A DNA stretch of 61,408 nt from Paenibacillus koleovorans NBRC 103111 (GCF_004000845.1 NZ_BIMA01000036.1:1-61408), one strand, 5' to 3'; numbered from the stretch's first letter, positions 27,901-35,545 are shown. A program made the numbers and translations. Notes: generated by a model not told the origin, from the sequence alone.

Positions 27901-30112
27901 GATATTGAAGATTGATCGTATAGGTCGTAGTCTCGTTTTTAACCGTATCTTTAACAATAATCTCAAGTTTGGAAGGTTTTGAACTCAAATCATAAGTGAT
28001 CGTATTCAAGTCTGAGCGGACGGAACCTTGCGGCGAATTGACTGTCAAGCCGGCGGCGCCTTTTACGAATCCAATAGCAAAATGGGTCAGATTTTGGCTG
28101 GAAACGGTCATCGTATAGGTTAAAGCTCTTTTATCGAAAGCAGGAGAAAGCACATGATTCTCAGGTAACGTGACGCTATTCAGGACGGTCGTAGTTTCTT
28201 CCTGTTGGGACCCGACCGAATATGTTTTTTTAGTTTCTCCATCCGCCGCTGTAACGGTCACAGAAATTGTGCCCCTGTATGGCAGTACTACAAAGCCGGC
28301 CGGCGGTTCATACCCTGTGTTATCATAAAGCTCCTCAAGCTCAGCTTCGGTCAGAGCGGACGGGCTGTAGGACACTGTAGCCTGATCGTTCGAAACCTTT
28401 GGTTTAATGGCCACAAAGCTGATGTTCGAAGCCACATTGTCTCTCAGGTTGTATGCTGACGTATTAGCTGAGAAACTCGGTGTAACGACTGCATTTGCTG
28501 TTGCCGCGCCTACCCTTATATCCAACTGAGATAAAGTGGCGTCTTCGGCTGCACTGTATTTGGTCAACGTGTAGGTTTTGCTCGACAGGCGGTCTTCCGC
28601 ATTTACAACTATCGTGATTGTATTTGTTGAAGACAAATCAACTTGGAACGGCACGCCGCTTGTTGCGTCTTGGTTGTTTATCTTTAATGAAGCGCCGGCC
28701 GCAGTGCGGACCGTAAGCGCGACTTCACTGGTTTTAGCCGGAACAAGCAGTAAATTTCTAGCGGAATCCCACGTGCTGTCGCCAGGTGTCTTACTCGTTC
28801 CAGTTATGGAGTCAATTGTGTTTCCGGATTCAGACCATTTGATTTTGAGATCATAGGATTTGGTCGTGCCGTTCTCGGCTGTGACAACCAAGGGCACCGA
28901 TGATGTTGATTCGCTTAACCCCTTTAGAATAAATTGATTTGGAGGCAGTAGCGTATTGGTATCTGCAGTTGTAGCGCCGATTGTTTTTTTGCTGTCCGAA
29001 ATATCAAGCTTTGCCGCGGAATCGCCTGTATAGGCCCGAATTCGAATCGAAGCGTCGACTGCTGTCTTCGCTGCCAGAGACTTGGGCAAGTATAGTGTGT
29101 AGTCCCCATTCGCGTGATCCACATAATAATCGCTATTGGTTACGTTTGTAGTTATTTTGTTATCGGCATATACCCCTTTGAGAGACGTATCGTTTGAAGG
29201 GCTTGGAGTTGGTTGCTGGTCTTCACCTGTGTAATTGACAAGAAAAAAATAACCGGTGCGGCCGTTCACCATTCCGTACGATACGAACTCGATTACATTT
29301 AGCCCCTTTTTTAACTCCATAACCGGGCTCAATATGGGATCCTCGTTGCTTAACGAGCTGTTGGCCGCAAGGCTTTTCCAAGCACCTCCGTTGACTCTGT
29401 ATGTATTATGGTCGTTGTAAGCGTTCTGGCTGGCAATGGTTGCAGCTCTTACTATTCCCATGCGTATAAGATTGGTTGAGCTGATCTCGGCCTTGTGGTT
29501 GGTAGCGCTATTTGAGATTGCCGGAGAGATTTGCTCTGATCCAGTTAATCTACTCCCGTTCGAAGCATAAAACTTCATATCTGTAATAACGGCTGCAGTG
29601 TTAACTGGCATCTGCATATAAAGCTGATAAGTGGCAGAAGGGCCGGCATTTTTACTGACTTCTATATCAAAATAATTGACGCCGCTAAAACCAAAGTTCA
29701 AATTCGGGAAATCAACAGAGCTAGTGTACTGCGTGCGCTGGAACTGTGCCGTTGTGTATGAGTATGTCGCGCTTGTTACAGTTCCGGGTATCTCCTGCCC
29801 ATTTAACCGGTTGACCATTTTAACGGAGTAGCCTTCAAGCGGTGTTTCATCTTTGAACTCAATGGTTATGGCATATTTATCGCTCATCGAATTAACAACC
29901 GGAGAAATGAGATAAACCGATCCATCGCCGCTGTAATCAGTTGCTTCTCTCTTATTGTTTCCGCCTGTTGTTATAGAAATAGTTTTAATCTTAGGCGCCA
30001 CTTGCTCCGCGCTCTGAACCTCTTCTGCCTGTATACGAATGCTGAAAACTGGAAGAATCATGGCTATCACTAACAGGATAGACAAAGCCCTCTTAACGTG
30101 CCGTATTAACAT
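21998..30112 (-). CDS. Giant SLH surface protein with DUF4430 domain
   Basis: 2704 residues, start fixed by GGAG 8 bp before ATG 30112. Signal peptide 1-29 (LSILLVIAMILPVFSIRIQA). Residues 40 to about 1680 hold a chain of beta-sandwich modules, at least five of the cadherin-like type with the opening ATLSQLDIRVG, SLVLSP- or LSEILVETDSGLFTLSPEFS-like strands. Residues about 1685-1975 form a distinct globular domain (WGDGWDLSRIGATELFAGKG, GVQVAQDLNHDGKPDRWYTL). Residues about 2170-2285 are DUF4430 (DNGKYSGWMYTVNG, LQDGDVIVWHYT). Residues 2520-2704 are three SLH domains. It is the first gene of the operon after two cobalamin riboswitches, so it is the most strongly B12-controlled product, probably a long stalk presenting a vitamin-binding domain at or beyond the S-layer. 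Confidence 0.85.
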   Translation of the reverse strand: MLIRHVKRALSILLVIAMILPVFSIRIQAEEVQSAEQVAPKIKTISITTGGNNKREATDYSGDGSVYLISPVVNSMSDKYAITIEFKDETPLEGYSVKMVNRLNGQEIPGTVTSATYSYTTAQFQRTQYTSSVDFPNLNFGFSGVNYFDIEVSKNAGPSATYQLYMQMPVNTAAVITDMKFYASNGSRLTGSEQISPAISNSATNHKAEISSTNLIRMGIVRAATIASQNAYNDHNTYRVNGGAWKSLAANSSLSNEDPILSPVMELKKGLNVIEFVSYGMVNGRTGYFFLVNYTGEDQQPTPSPSNDTSLKGVYADNKITTNVTNSDYYVDHANGDYTLYLPKSLAAKTAVDASIRIRAYTGDSAAKLDISDSKKTIGATTADTNTLLPPNQFILKGLSESTSSVPLVVTAENGTTKSYDLKIKWSESGNTIDSITGTSKTPGDSTWDSARNLLLVPAKTSEVALTVRTAAGASLKINNQDATSGVPFQVDLSSTNTITIVVNAEDRLSSKTYTLTKYSAAEDATLSQLDIRVGAATANAVVTPSFSANTSAYNLRDNVASNISFVAIKPKVSNDQATVSYSPSALTEAELEELYDNTGYEPPAGFVVLPYRGTISVTVTAADGETKKTYSVGSQQEETTTVLNSVTLPENHVLSPAFDKRALTYTMTVSSQNLTHFAIGFVKGAAGLTVNSPQGSVRSDLNTITYDLSSKPSKLEIIVKDTVKNETTTYTINLQYPDRSGTLLSDLQVIANAGQGIQESFDGNLFEYSLKQPLYYSLMQQYQGIKEIPYNNKMELRVASPNSRARFSIVGAEASTLSKGVFEVTLNGSEPYIDVVVKESNEANALTSQYRINLNWASSTIVKNVVFYNTNQLNALQRPREYYLAKESEDFMQRGFLPGFTGEYWLNMQAQIQPANAKGHQNLYVYTDHAADRVEILYEGRTLNAIKNEAGLFYYSFGTEGTDKVPILGGDSLVTIRAYKNSNYEDARVKIINVYNQINRVNFYDRTAQASLDNTKYSSKLVTNYTSGGYSQTYSSFDVTMSNEIDSIVFEPVFGQDSSKISGYDIYVDGVQVNESVIPTLATDVGGYWIYPETSIGWYTDPITGEYKYGPMPRMIYRAAKSAPIPIPGGERTTVEIMTHRVNGSAQASDRYTYYITRGADPDGTNQNANLSEILVETDSGLFTLSPEFSSEASEYTVNIPYDTKFVKITGKTADPSASVTHYTRSYLVFGEFYTPAYDQTSTINLVSTAGDGYTQKTYRITLVREGLVRDDGTIRHADQLGTLYWLKTNAGELKYDRTDDQGNVISTATGYNPDVHEYYVDVYTAKIKKINISTRYIFKESDFSIKVNGVTSIRDPLSAWSVYNSSEINLKYGEPQRVEVATYYKGVYQYSYFITITQHNEKSDDATLSDLMFTSATNATLTGTEGRYVLGGVLGNSTVMNYAMPYLGYLNGAPVKFNADHHMYMGFVNYNITKMFVTPIAMDDTTQITMSVNGGTPVPIATKSKNTTVDLNVGQNKIVFHSVPEDATDPDDLEDYTVIIYRKPNTNIKSITMLKDGDIVGQQAGLLNPSYSAYSAIVDNGVRAFDLKIEAEDSSAKVSVSTPDGNSANGIGSVTISTTLSALASGQYVVSISNNSRPEFHYGFDGEPMNGKQYTEQEEEYLRRLLNVKESTLTIYQKPAYAPDKVTEVVPAPGQFINEHGQAVTGKLGESGWGDGWDLSRIGATELFAGKGGNSSPVISLGSFGGYITYRFDTPVKNSPHNKYGVDFIIYGNSFSGNEEPAGVQVAQDLNHDGKPDRWYTLAGSEHYEDSTDWNYTVTYTNPDPDFAEYYAKNVPWNDNIGGSSHVRANFYHTQPYYPDPANYIIDGKAQVNSSSLTASFTKIASRVPSFGYADTHSGYASDGYDKPGNPYKKQGDGFDISWAVDENGNPVHLDEVSFIRAYSATLMDAGALGEVSPEILGVARVSPETEAVGKTPDLSELSIGGKRLVLEPGKYEYSESVTTNFFDIKAKSAAETIYINNNKYVSDSLGSTFTIDKNSPRIVRIIAQDGVKEPVIYTLRIASTAEELSTNLSGLMAVAYAESYYPARVSETQFKLDVPYYVSSISLIARAVQGTTVIIGDQETAANSPSDLIVLNPGANTVVIKVLKDNVIEELSLLIVREANPGTVVGKKIAVSFSLLGDSKHGTGAHTAFEKWIDSKPVTVAAGATVKDVFEKMLEEHNIPYTITSGGNYISSINGLAEFDNGKYSGWMYTVNGKHPALGLREYSLQDGDVIVWHYTDDFRLEEGSEPWSNENFGPVQPSSPAGTETKESIAEVTASKRENGVAGATIVGTQLEKFLAELKKLKDDPAVSAVIQIEVPEGSTGFSMLLPQELLAAFEGKEHTTLAVNTGAGSFRLDAKAISAIVNAGAGQGVELSMSQLKFSDLTDKQQALVGNHPIFELAITVGENRVTTFGGGQIGVFLPYVTKSGENSALLTVFYLADNGDLIEMTNAVYDEKNGGIQFNTEHFSKFAVVYERSSFSDVSDSHWAKPYIDQLVSKGIMEGTEDRKFAPEKEVTRAEFAAMLFRMSGDVMPMADSAFADVALNSWYAPYVTWVSKSGVANGREDQLFAPNDSISRQDLATMLARFLKYGGIQLTAAQPKEGFVDHDQISVYAQESVYTLQQAGVIAGKGNGVFDPSANASRAEAAKMIGMIIKYLK

Positions 30113-30215
30113 CTACTACACTCCTTATCAATTATCATTTGTACAATTACAATCTAACCGCCACGAGATGGATAAAATAAGATCGCAGCAACTTACGGAT
30201 TGTCCCCCCCCCTTT

Positions 30216-30258
30216 CAAAAAAAAATGCCGAAACACACCGAATGTGTTCCGACATTTT
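30216..30258 (-). terminator. Terminator after cobalamin riboswitch 2
   Basis: Long hairpin AATGTCGGAACACA-TTCGG-TGTGTTTCGGCATT followed by nine T on the minus strand, 100 bp before the giant gene. A run of nine C on the plus strand follows. It is the likely expression platform of riboswitch 2. Confidence 0.88.
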
Positions 30259-30344
30259 GAAATCCACGAATTCCATGGGAAATAGCCCATGAACATCACG
30301 AAAAACAAACCTGCACAGCCCTAACCTCAGAGGGAGAATCCGGT

Positions 30345-30520
30345 GTATGACAAACGAGAATATCCCGACTTCGCCCTCTCCCCTAAGGGTTTCCTCAAAG
30401 ATCGCCTTCCCGGATGTGTTCTTCCAGTGGCTTTAGATCTTTTTGTTGGCTTCACGGTTGCTGAGACAGTGCCGGCTTTTAACCGGAGGGCATAGCCCTT
30501 TGACTTCCTCTCAGTCTGTC
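30345..30520 (-). promoter_or_regulatory. Cobalamin riboswitch 2 (diverged)
   Basis: Minus strand. Core CCGGTTAAAAGCCGGCACTG followed by TCTCAGCAACCGTGA, then AAGCCACTGG ... CCGGGAAGGC, in the order and spacing of the AdoCbl aptamer. The closing B12 box is altered to GTCGGGATATTCTCG. The aptamer binds a cobalamin in the nascent RNA and favours termination downstream. Confidence 0.75.
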
Positions 30521-30593
30521 TTTTATTCAATTTTTATTACTCGCTGACCAAAAAGAAGCTGGCACGTGCATTCGCATCGTCGCCAGATCCAAA

Positions 30594-30621
30594 CAAAAAA
30601 GCTACCCTGTCAAGGGTAGCC
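30594..30621 (-). terminator. Terminator after cobalamin riboswitch 1
   Basis: GGCTACCC-TTGACA-GGGTAGC followed by TTTTTTG on the minus strand, about 100 nt after the B12 box of riboswitch 1 and ahead of riboswitch 2. Confidence 0.85.
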
Positions 30622-30721
30622 TGAACACATCACAACTAGCATTTGTCCACCCAAAACGTACATGAGTGAACAAACGTTTGTTTCTCCTTCTCACCCCCAA
30701 AGAATTTGAAACGCAATAAAT

Positions 30722-30895
30722 AAAGGCAGGTCTCCTGGCTTATGCATCATCGCTTCTCTTGGCCTTCCCAGCTTGTTGCCAAGTCAGTGGCTTTCAGTAA
30801 GAGTCGCTCTGCAAGTACAGTGGTTGGGACCGCGTCGGCATTAAACCGAACTTCCCTATTAAGCTAACATCCTTACGGATGGTAGCACCCTTATT
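30722..30895 (-). promoter_or_regulatory. Cobalamin riboswitch 1 (canonical)
   Basis: Minus strand. AATAGGGAAGTTCGG, then GCCGACGCGGTCCCAACCAC followed by TGTA, AAGCCACTG, TGGGAAGGC and the B12 box GCCAGGAGACCTGCC (30725-30739). All hallmarks of the class are present in order. Confidence 0.93.
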
Positions 30896-30921
30896 TAGAT
30901 CCTATGAAATTGTCCAAGCCA

Positions 30922-30950
30922 ATCATAGCTTGTTTGCTCCGTTTTGTCTA
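30922..30950 (-). promoter_or_regulatory. Promoter of the B12 operon
   Basis: Minus strand TAGACA (30945-30950), 17-bp spacer, TATGAT (30922-30927). Transcription would start about 20 bp before riboswitch 1, giving a leader of about 800 nt. Confidence 0.65.
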
Positions 30951-30983
30951 TTCAGTATCTCAATCAGAGCAAATGCTCAAAGC

Positions 30984-31907
30984 TTATGTCAGGTTCAAAA
31001 GAAATTGTCGTGTGCCTTGATAGGCGTCTCTCCACCCCATCTTCGCGTAGAATCGAAGTCCGTCGAGTCCCTTGAAATAATAGGCGCCGAGCAACCGTTC
31101 CTTGAAATTCGGCATCACTTGGCCGGTTTTCGCGAGCTGGTCTTGATAGAGCTGGATGATGCCGCTCCTCGGCATGTGTCGATCGAGAATGGCTAGGTCC
31201 ACGAGGCTATCTCCATACATGCAATTGCCGTCAATGATGCCGGTGATCCGCTTGCCGTCGGACAAAATATTCCACTGGTGAAAATCACCGTGGATAAAGC
31301 CTCTGTGCGATTCGTTATACGGCACGTAGGCCAGCATCCGGTAATAGATTTCTTCGAATATGTCTCTCTCTAGGCAAGACGTGCGATAGAGGTCGTGCCA
31401 GTTCTCCCAGAACGTCCCCGTCTGATCTTCCGAATTGAGGGCAACGACAAAATCCTTCCAGGATTCATAGGCTCCCTTACCGTCCGGCCCGATCCAGCCG
31501 TACCCCGATGTCGAGCGGACCTCCACCTCAGACAAATTCCTCAAAATGCCGATAAGCTCCGGCAATTGCCTGATTTGTTCCTCTTCCGTGCAATCGGCTA
31601 GATTGCGCCCGGCGACCCGCTCCATGATCACGCAAGCCAATCGTCCGGTTTTCCTTAGCGCCAAACATCTCGGAAAAGGGATTCCTTGTCCCGATAGCAA
31701 GTCAGAGACATAACGTTCTGTCTCGTATGCGCCGGCCAGATCGCTGAATTTCACACAATAACTTTGACCTTCGTGGACGAAGGAAAATACGCTGCTCAAG
31801 TTGCCGCCGGCCAGCGGAGTAATTTCAGCCACACCGGGTCCGAAATGTGCCCGCAGCACTTCCTCAATTTCGCTAAGGGCCAAGCTCGGTTTCTCATAGG
31901 CGGTCAT
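30984..31907 (-). CDS. APH-like phosphotransferase
   Basis: 307 residues. Kinase-like fold of the aminoglycoside phosphotransferase family: N-lobe GGNLSSVFSFVHEGQSYCVK (ATP-binding lysine), catalytic loop RGFIHGDFHQWNIL with His-x-Asp-x5-Asn, and metal site ITGIIDGNCMYGDSLVDLAI. The substrate is unknown; hygromycin- or macrolide-kinase-like and metabolite kinases share these motifs. The GGGG ribosome binding site is 8 bp from ATG 31907. It ends about 35 bp before the predicted B12 operon promoter and is unlikely to belong to that operon. Confidence 0.82.
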   Translation of the reverse strand: MTAYEKPSLALSEIEEVLRAHFGPGVAEITPLAGGNLSSVFSFVHEGQSYCVKFSDLAGAYETERYVSDLLSGQGIPFPRCLALRKTGRLACVIMERVAGRNLADCTEEEQIRQLPELIGILRNLSEVEVRSTSGYGWIGPDGKGAYESWKDFVVALNSEDQTGTFWENWHDLYRTSCLERDIFEEIYYRMLAYVPYNESHRGFIHGDFHQWNILSDGKRITGIIDGNCMYGDSLVDLAILDRHMPRSGIIQLYQDQLAKTGQVMPNFKERLLGAYYFKGLDGLRFYAKMGWRDAYQGTRQFLLNLT

Positions 31908-32545
31908 GGTTCCATCCCCTGTTCATTAAGTTATTTTCTGGTTCCTACATTTTGGATCAAATAAAATAGTTGGCGGACACAGAAAAGCCGCGGATGAACA
32001 TTGTTCACCCACGGCAATTTGGACGTAGGAATGCAGAAACAAAATAGACCGTTTTGTTTCGCACATTCTTTACGAAGCAGTGATGATAATGGTGTTCAAG
32101 TGAGGGGTGCACAAACGTCTACAAAGCAAATCAATCCCTACTAGTAATAGTAGAGTGCTTTATTCACGCTCGTACGTTTTTAGTTAAAGGAATTAACCTT
32201 TTACCTCAGTCAAGAACACAGTCATCATCATCACTGCATGTATACCACCATTCACTATTTGTTACTATGATAAAATGTATAAGGTAAGCAGTCAATATTT
32301 TCTTTGGTCAAAAACAAATACGATAACCCAAGCAACACATTGCGACCGGACGAAGGCAGAACGAAGGATATTTACATCCACTCCATCTGATCCATGCCGG
32401 CGGCAGGAAACGGATCGTTGAATTGACTCCAGTCTCCTTCTATCTCTTCCTTGTACTACATCATGCCTCACCGCCCATCGCAATTATTATCAAAGCAGAA
32501 CAACGATATTGTGCTATTCTAGCATCGAAAGGAGCCTACGTTAGG
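31908..32545. other. Non-coding stretch with foldback element
   Basis: Apart from the imperfect foldback at 32077-32237 no gene is supported. An imperfect hairpin at about 31987-32014 (CCGCGGATGAACA/TGTTCACCCACGG) lies in front of the kinase gene. The promoter of the AraC gene is expected at the right end. Confidence 0.5.
32077..32237. repeat. MITE-like foldback element
   Basis: Imperfect terminal inverted repeats of about 30 bp (GCAGTGATGATAATG ... GTGTTC and its complement GAACACAGTCATCATCATCA) enclose 100 bp with no gene; the inside can also pair (AAAGCA/TGCTTT). No clear target duplication. Confidence 0.4.
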
Positions 32546-33637
32546 ATGCGATTTGAACTCGAAAAGGCGATTCGATATATTGAAAATAATCTGGATCATG
32601 ATCTTTCTCTAAATGATGTGGCGCGGCACTGCAACTACTCACCGTACTATTTCTCGGTATCGTTCCGTCAAAGGTTGGGCGAAACCATGAAAAGCTACAT
32701 GAAAAAACGCCGTCTTACCCGTGCAGCAGATGATCTTAAAAAAACGGATATGAGCATTATCCAAGTTGCAATTAAATACGGGTACTCGTCGCAAGAGGCA
32801 TTTTCCCGTGCTTTTGCCGACATGTTCGGTATAACGCCCAACAAACTCAGACGGACACAAGGCCCGATTCAAGAAACCTTTCAGAAAACTAGTTTATCCT
32901 TTGAAGACAAGGAGAGCGACATGATGAATGCTACGATTAAAAGCCTGCATGAGAAAATGGAAGCCCAATTTCACGTCAACATTCTACATATTCTTAATGG
33001 TGCTTGCATGCTTGAAAGATTCTCAAGTGAGAAGCTTATGAATAAAAACGCAACTTATGTGCCCTTTAATGAGGCGATGTGCTGGGGAGAAACGGATGTT
33101 GAAATATTTTCGCAGGCTTTTATTAACAACAGAGTTCAGTCCTTGCAAACGACAGAGGAAGAATATCGAAGAATTGTACTGGAAGCATTAAAACCTCTTT
33201 TTGAAGAGAAGTTTGAAGTTATCGTTCTGTGGTTTGGAGACGACATGTTTTGTCAGATGAACTTGATTACAATTCTTGCCTATTTGGATCAAACCGGTTA
33301 TGACGGCGATGTTCTTTTTTGCATGGCGCTTGAGAGAACGGATGAGATGCTGGAGGAAGCGTTTGAAATGGATACTACCGGTTATTCGGAGCTTTACAAG
33401 GCTGTTTTATGTAACCGCCAGAAGCCGGTAATAGAAACATTGCCTGTAACTTATCAAGCGGTAAAAATGTATTTGTCTTACAGAAAAGATGAAAGCCCGA
33501 TTGTTAAGTACATTAAGAATCGTCCGCGAAAAGAGAATCTCATCGCAGACTTGTTGACGCTTTTTCCCGAATATGGGCTTGGTGATGCGCAATATCAAAG
33601 GATGATCGAGGAGATCAACTCGTTTGGGATTTCTTAA
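32546..33637 (+). CDS. AraC-type DNA-binding domain fused to a DUF1835-like domain
   Basis: 363 residues from ATG 32546 (AAAGGAG upstream). Residues 1-105: AraC HTH pair (LSLNDVARHCNYSPYYFSVSF; IQVAIKYGYSSQEAFSRAF). Residues 135-345 resemble the DUF1835 family (ILHILNGACMLERFSSEKLM, FNEAMCWGE, VIVLWFGDDMFCQMNLITIL). This second domain is not a usual AraC sensor. No partner gene is adjacent on the same strand; a strong terminator follows 4 bp after the stop. Confidence 0.75.
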   Translation: MRFELEKAIRYIENNLDHDLSLNDVARHCNYSPYYFSVSFRQRLGETMKSYMKKRRLTRAADDLKKTDMSIIQVAIKYGYSSQEAFSRAFADMFGITPNKLRRTQGPIQETFQKTSLSFEDKESDMMNATIKSLHEKMEAQFHVNILHILNGACMLERFSSEKLMNKNATYVPFNEAMCWGETDVEIFSQAFINNRVQSLQTTEEEYRRIVLEALKPLFEEKFEVIVLWFGDDMFCQMNLITILAYLDQTGYDGDVLFCMALERTDEMLEEAFEMDTTGYSELYKAVLCNRQKPVIETLPVTYQAVKMYLSYRKDESPIVKYIKNRPRKENLIADLLTLFPEYGLGDAQYQRMIEEINSFGIS

Positions 33638-33641
33638 ACCC

Positions 33642-33673
33642 AAAAACCTCTGGAGAAGGCTCCAGAGGTTTTT
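33642..33673. terminator. Bidirectional terminator
   Basis: Perfect repeat AAAAACCTCTGGA-GAAGGC-TCCAGAGGTTTTT between two convergent genes. Confidence 0.92.
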
Positions 33674-33683
33674 GAAGGGTCTT

Positions 33684-35363
33684 CTACTCAACAGATTGAC
33701 CAGTGTTTGGGGGCAGCGCCGCGTCGAACAGCTCCACTTCCCGGATTCGGCCGGAGAACCGGCACTGCGGCCCTTGGCCTATGAGGAGCGGAATTTGACT
33801 CTGCGGTTGAATCTGCGAATTCGCATCGATCTGCGCCGTGGATACGAGTTCTCCGTCCAAATACAGGGATAGCGATACCAGATCGTAAACCGCCGTAACC
33901 TTATGCCAACCGTCAGTCAATGATCGGTTGTCCATGGCCATAGGATCGTTCTTCAAGCTCCAAACCTTGCCCGATGGCAGCGTCCCCGCGAACAGTTCAC
34001 CGTCATACACGGCCATCGACCACACACGGCAATAATCGGTTTCCGAAGGAGCTTCTTCCAGCTTGGCGGACAGTTCCCACGCTGTACCGCCTTTGTAACG
34101 GTACACATGTCCACCCGGCAGCGTACCGGCATACAGTTGTCCATTAAATACGGATACGCCCATCACTTCAAGCTCTTCACCCATCAGCCCGCAATCTGTC
34201 CATTCTATCCCGCCGTTATATTGGTACATCCGTCCTTCTCGCCAAATCCCCATCATCAGCTCGTTCTGATAAACGGCGAAGCTGTACACTTGATCGCAAT
34301 AAGGCACTATGCCATTAAATTCCCATGGCGATTCCAGCGTCCGGCTGTAGACACCTGCCGTCTCGTTGCATCCGACATACAGCCGCCCGCGGAATGGCGC
34401 GAGCGTGAAGGTACGCGTCTTGCCCATCGGCCCCGGCGCGCCAAGATCCTTGACGTTGCCGTCCGCATCAAAAGCGAAGATGCCGTAAGGATAGAACGAC
34501 ATGGCAATCAGATGATTCTGATAGACCGTCATTGCGCCTACGCTGTCATTCTCGCTGCCGGTGAACACAGTCGGTTCGTTCGGATTATACGCGGGCATGC
34601 CTGACTCAATCTTCACAGGCAATTCGGCAAACAGGCTCCACGTCTGTCCGCCTTCGTAGCGGTAGATCCGCCCGCCCGGTTCATGATTGACAGAGCCCTT
34701 CATATGAGATCCGCCGGCACGGTAACGCATGGAGCCTGCATACAGGCGGCCCTCCCATTCTACCAACGAAGCGACGCAGTTGCTCTTGTCGGGATGGCCG
34801 CAGTTGTCCCATGAACCGTCTTCGGCCAGCCGGTATACCCGTCCGATGGAATCGGCGGCATCGTCGAATGTGCCGACGTACAAGCTGCCATCACACACGC
34901 ACATGGAGCTGATGAAGCTGGAGTTGCCCGGCGTGCCCCGATCCTTCCAAGCATCCGTGGAATGGCCGCTGCTCCAGCCGAACTGCAGATTCCGCCAGTT
35001 CGCCTGCGACATCGTGACACCGGCCTGGGTCAATACAGACAGATGCCATCCTGCCCGGCTATCGTTATCATATCGGCTGAACAGACCCCCGGGCAGCTTG
35101 CCCGTCTCATCCTCCACCTTGAATTCCAGCGATAAGGTGAAGGGTTCGCTCCCATTTGTCTCCGGCACATCTGGCAATATAATGAACGATGTTTCCCCGT
35201 CGAATATTGCCGCATCCTGATAACGAATCTTCTCTTCACGGCCATGTCTGCCGAATTCGCTCCAATCCCGACTGTCGGTTCTCAGCGGCCAGTGGCCGAT
35301 TCGGTTCGCTTTGCCGTCAGAGATCGTTTGTTTCCAATTTTCCACCTGCATCAATCCTTTCAT
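33684..35363 (-). CDS. LamG-like domain interrupted by a beta-propeller
   Basis: 559 residues; start at 35363 with GGAG 9 bp upstream (a second ATG at 35351 is possible). Residues 15-130 (HWPLRTDSRDWSEFGRHG; PFTLSLEFKVEDE) and 480-555 (GWHKVTAVYDLVSLSLYLDG; LLIGQGPQCRFSGRIREVEL) are the two halves of a concanavalin/LamG jelly roll. Between them (about 150-470) sit six or more propeller repeats of the type LYAGTLPGGHVYRYKGG. No signal peptide is seen, so it may act inside the cell on imported glycan fragments. It is divergent to an AraC activator gene, its likely regulator. Confidence 0.7.
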   Translation of the reverse strand: MKGLMQVENWKQTISDGKANRIGHWPLRTDSRDWSEFGRHGREEKIRYQDAAIFDGETSFIILPDVPETNGSEPFTLSLEFKVEDETGKLPGGLFSRYDNDSRAGWHLSVLTQAGVTMSQANWRNLQFGWSSGHSTDAWKDRGTPGNSSFISSMCVCDGSLYVGTFDDAADSIGRVYRLAEDGSWDNCGHPDKSNCVASLVEWEGRLYAGSMRYRAGGSHMKGSVNHEPGGRIYRYEGGQTWSLFAELPVKIESGMPAYNPNEPTVFTGSENDSVGAMTVYQNHLIAMSFYPYGIFAFDADGNVKDLGAPGPMGKTRTFTLAPFRGRLYVGCNETAGVYSRTLESPWEFNGIVPYCDQVYSFAVYQNELMMGIWREGRMYQYNGGIEWTDCGLMGEELEVMGVSVFNGQLYAGTLPGGHVYRYKGGTAWELSAKLEEAPSETDYCRVWSMAVYDGELFAGTLPSGKVWSLKNDPMAMDNRSLTDGWHKVTAVYDLVSLSLYLDGELVSTAQIDANSQIQPQSQIPLLIGQGPQCRFSGRIREVELFDAALPPNTGQSVE

Positions 35364-35545
35364 TGGGGTACGCTCCCGATTCTATGCTAAATCATTTTCA
35401 CCAACGAGACTTGCCAATAAATTGATGTCCAATGCCATATTTTCGTTAGATAGCGGAAAAGCCCCGTGTTGTCATTCCGAATATCCCATGATAGAGTGGA
35501 AGAAACAATCGAAAACTAGTAAGTTGACAAGAGCGGGGCGAGGAA

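Noticed and set aside
30327-30530. 67-codon basic minus-strand frame
   Set aside because: It overlies cobalamin riboswitch 2; conserved RNA motifs explain the sequence.
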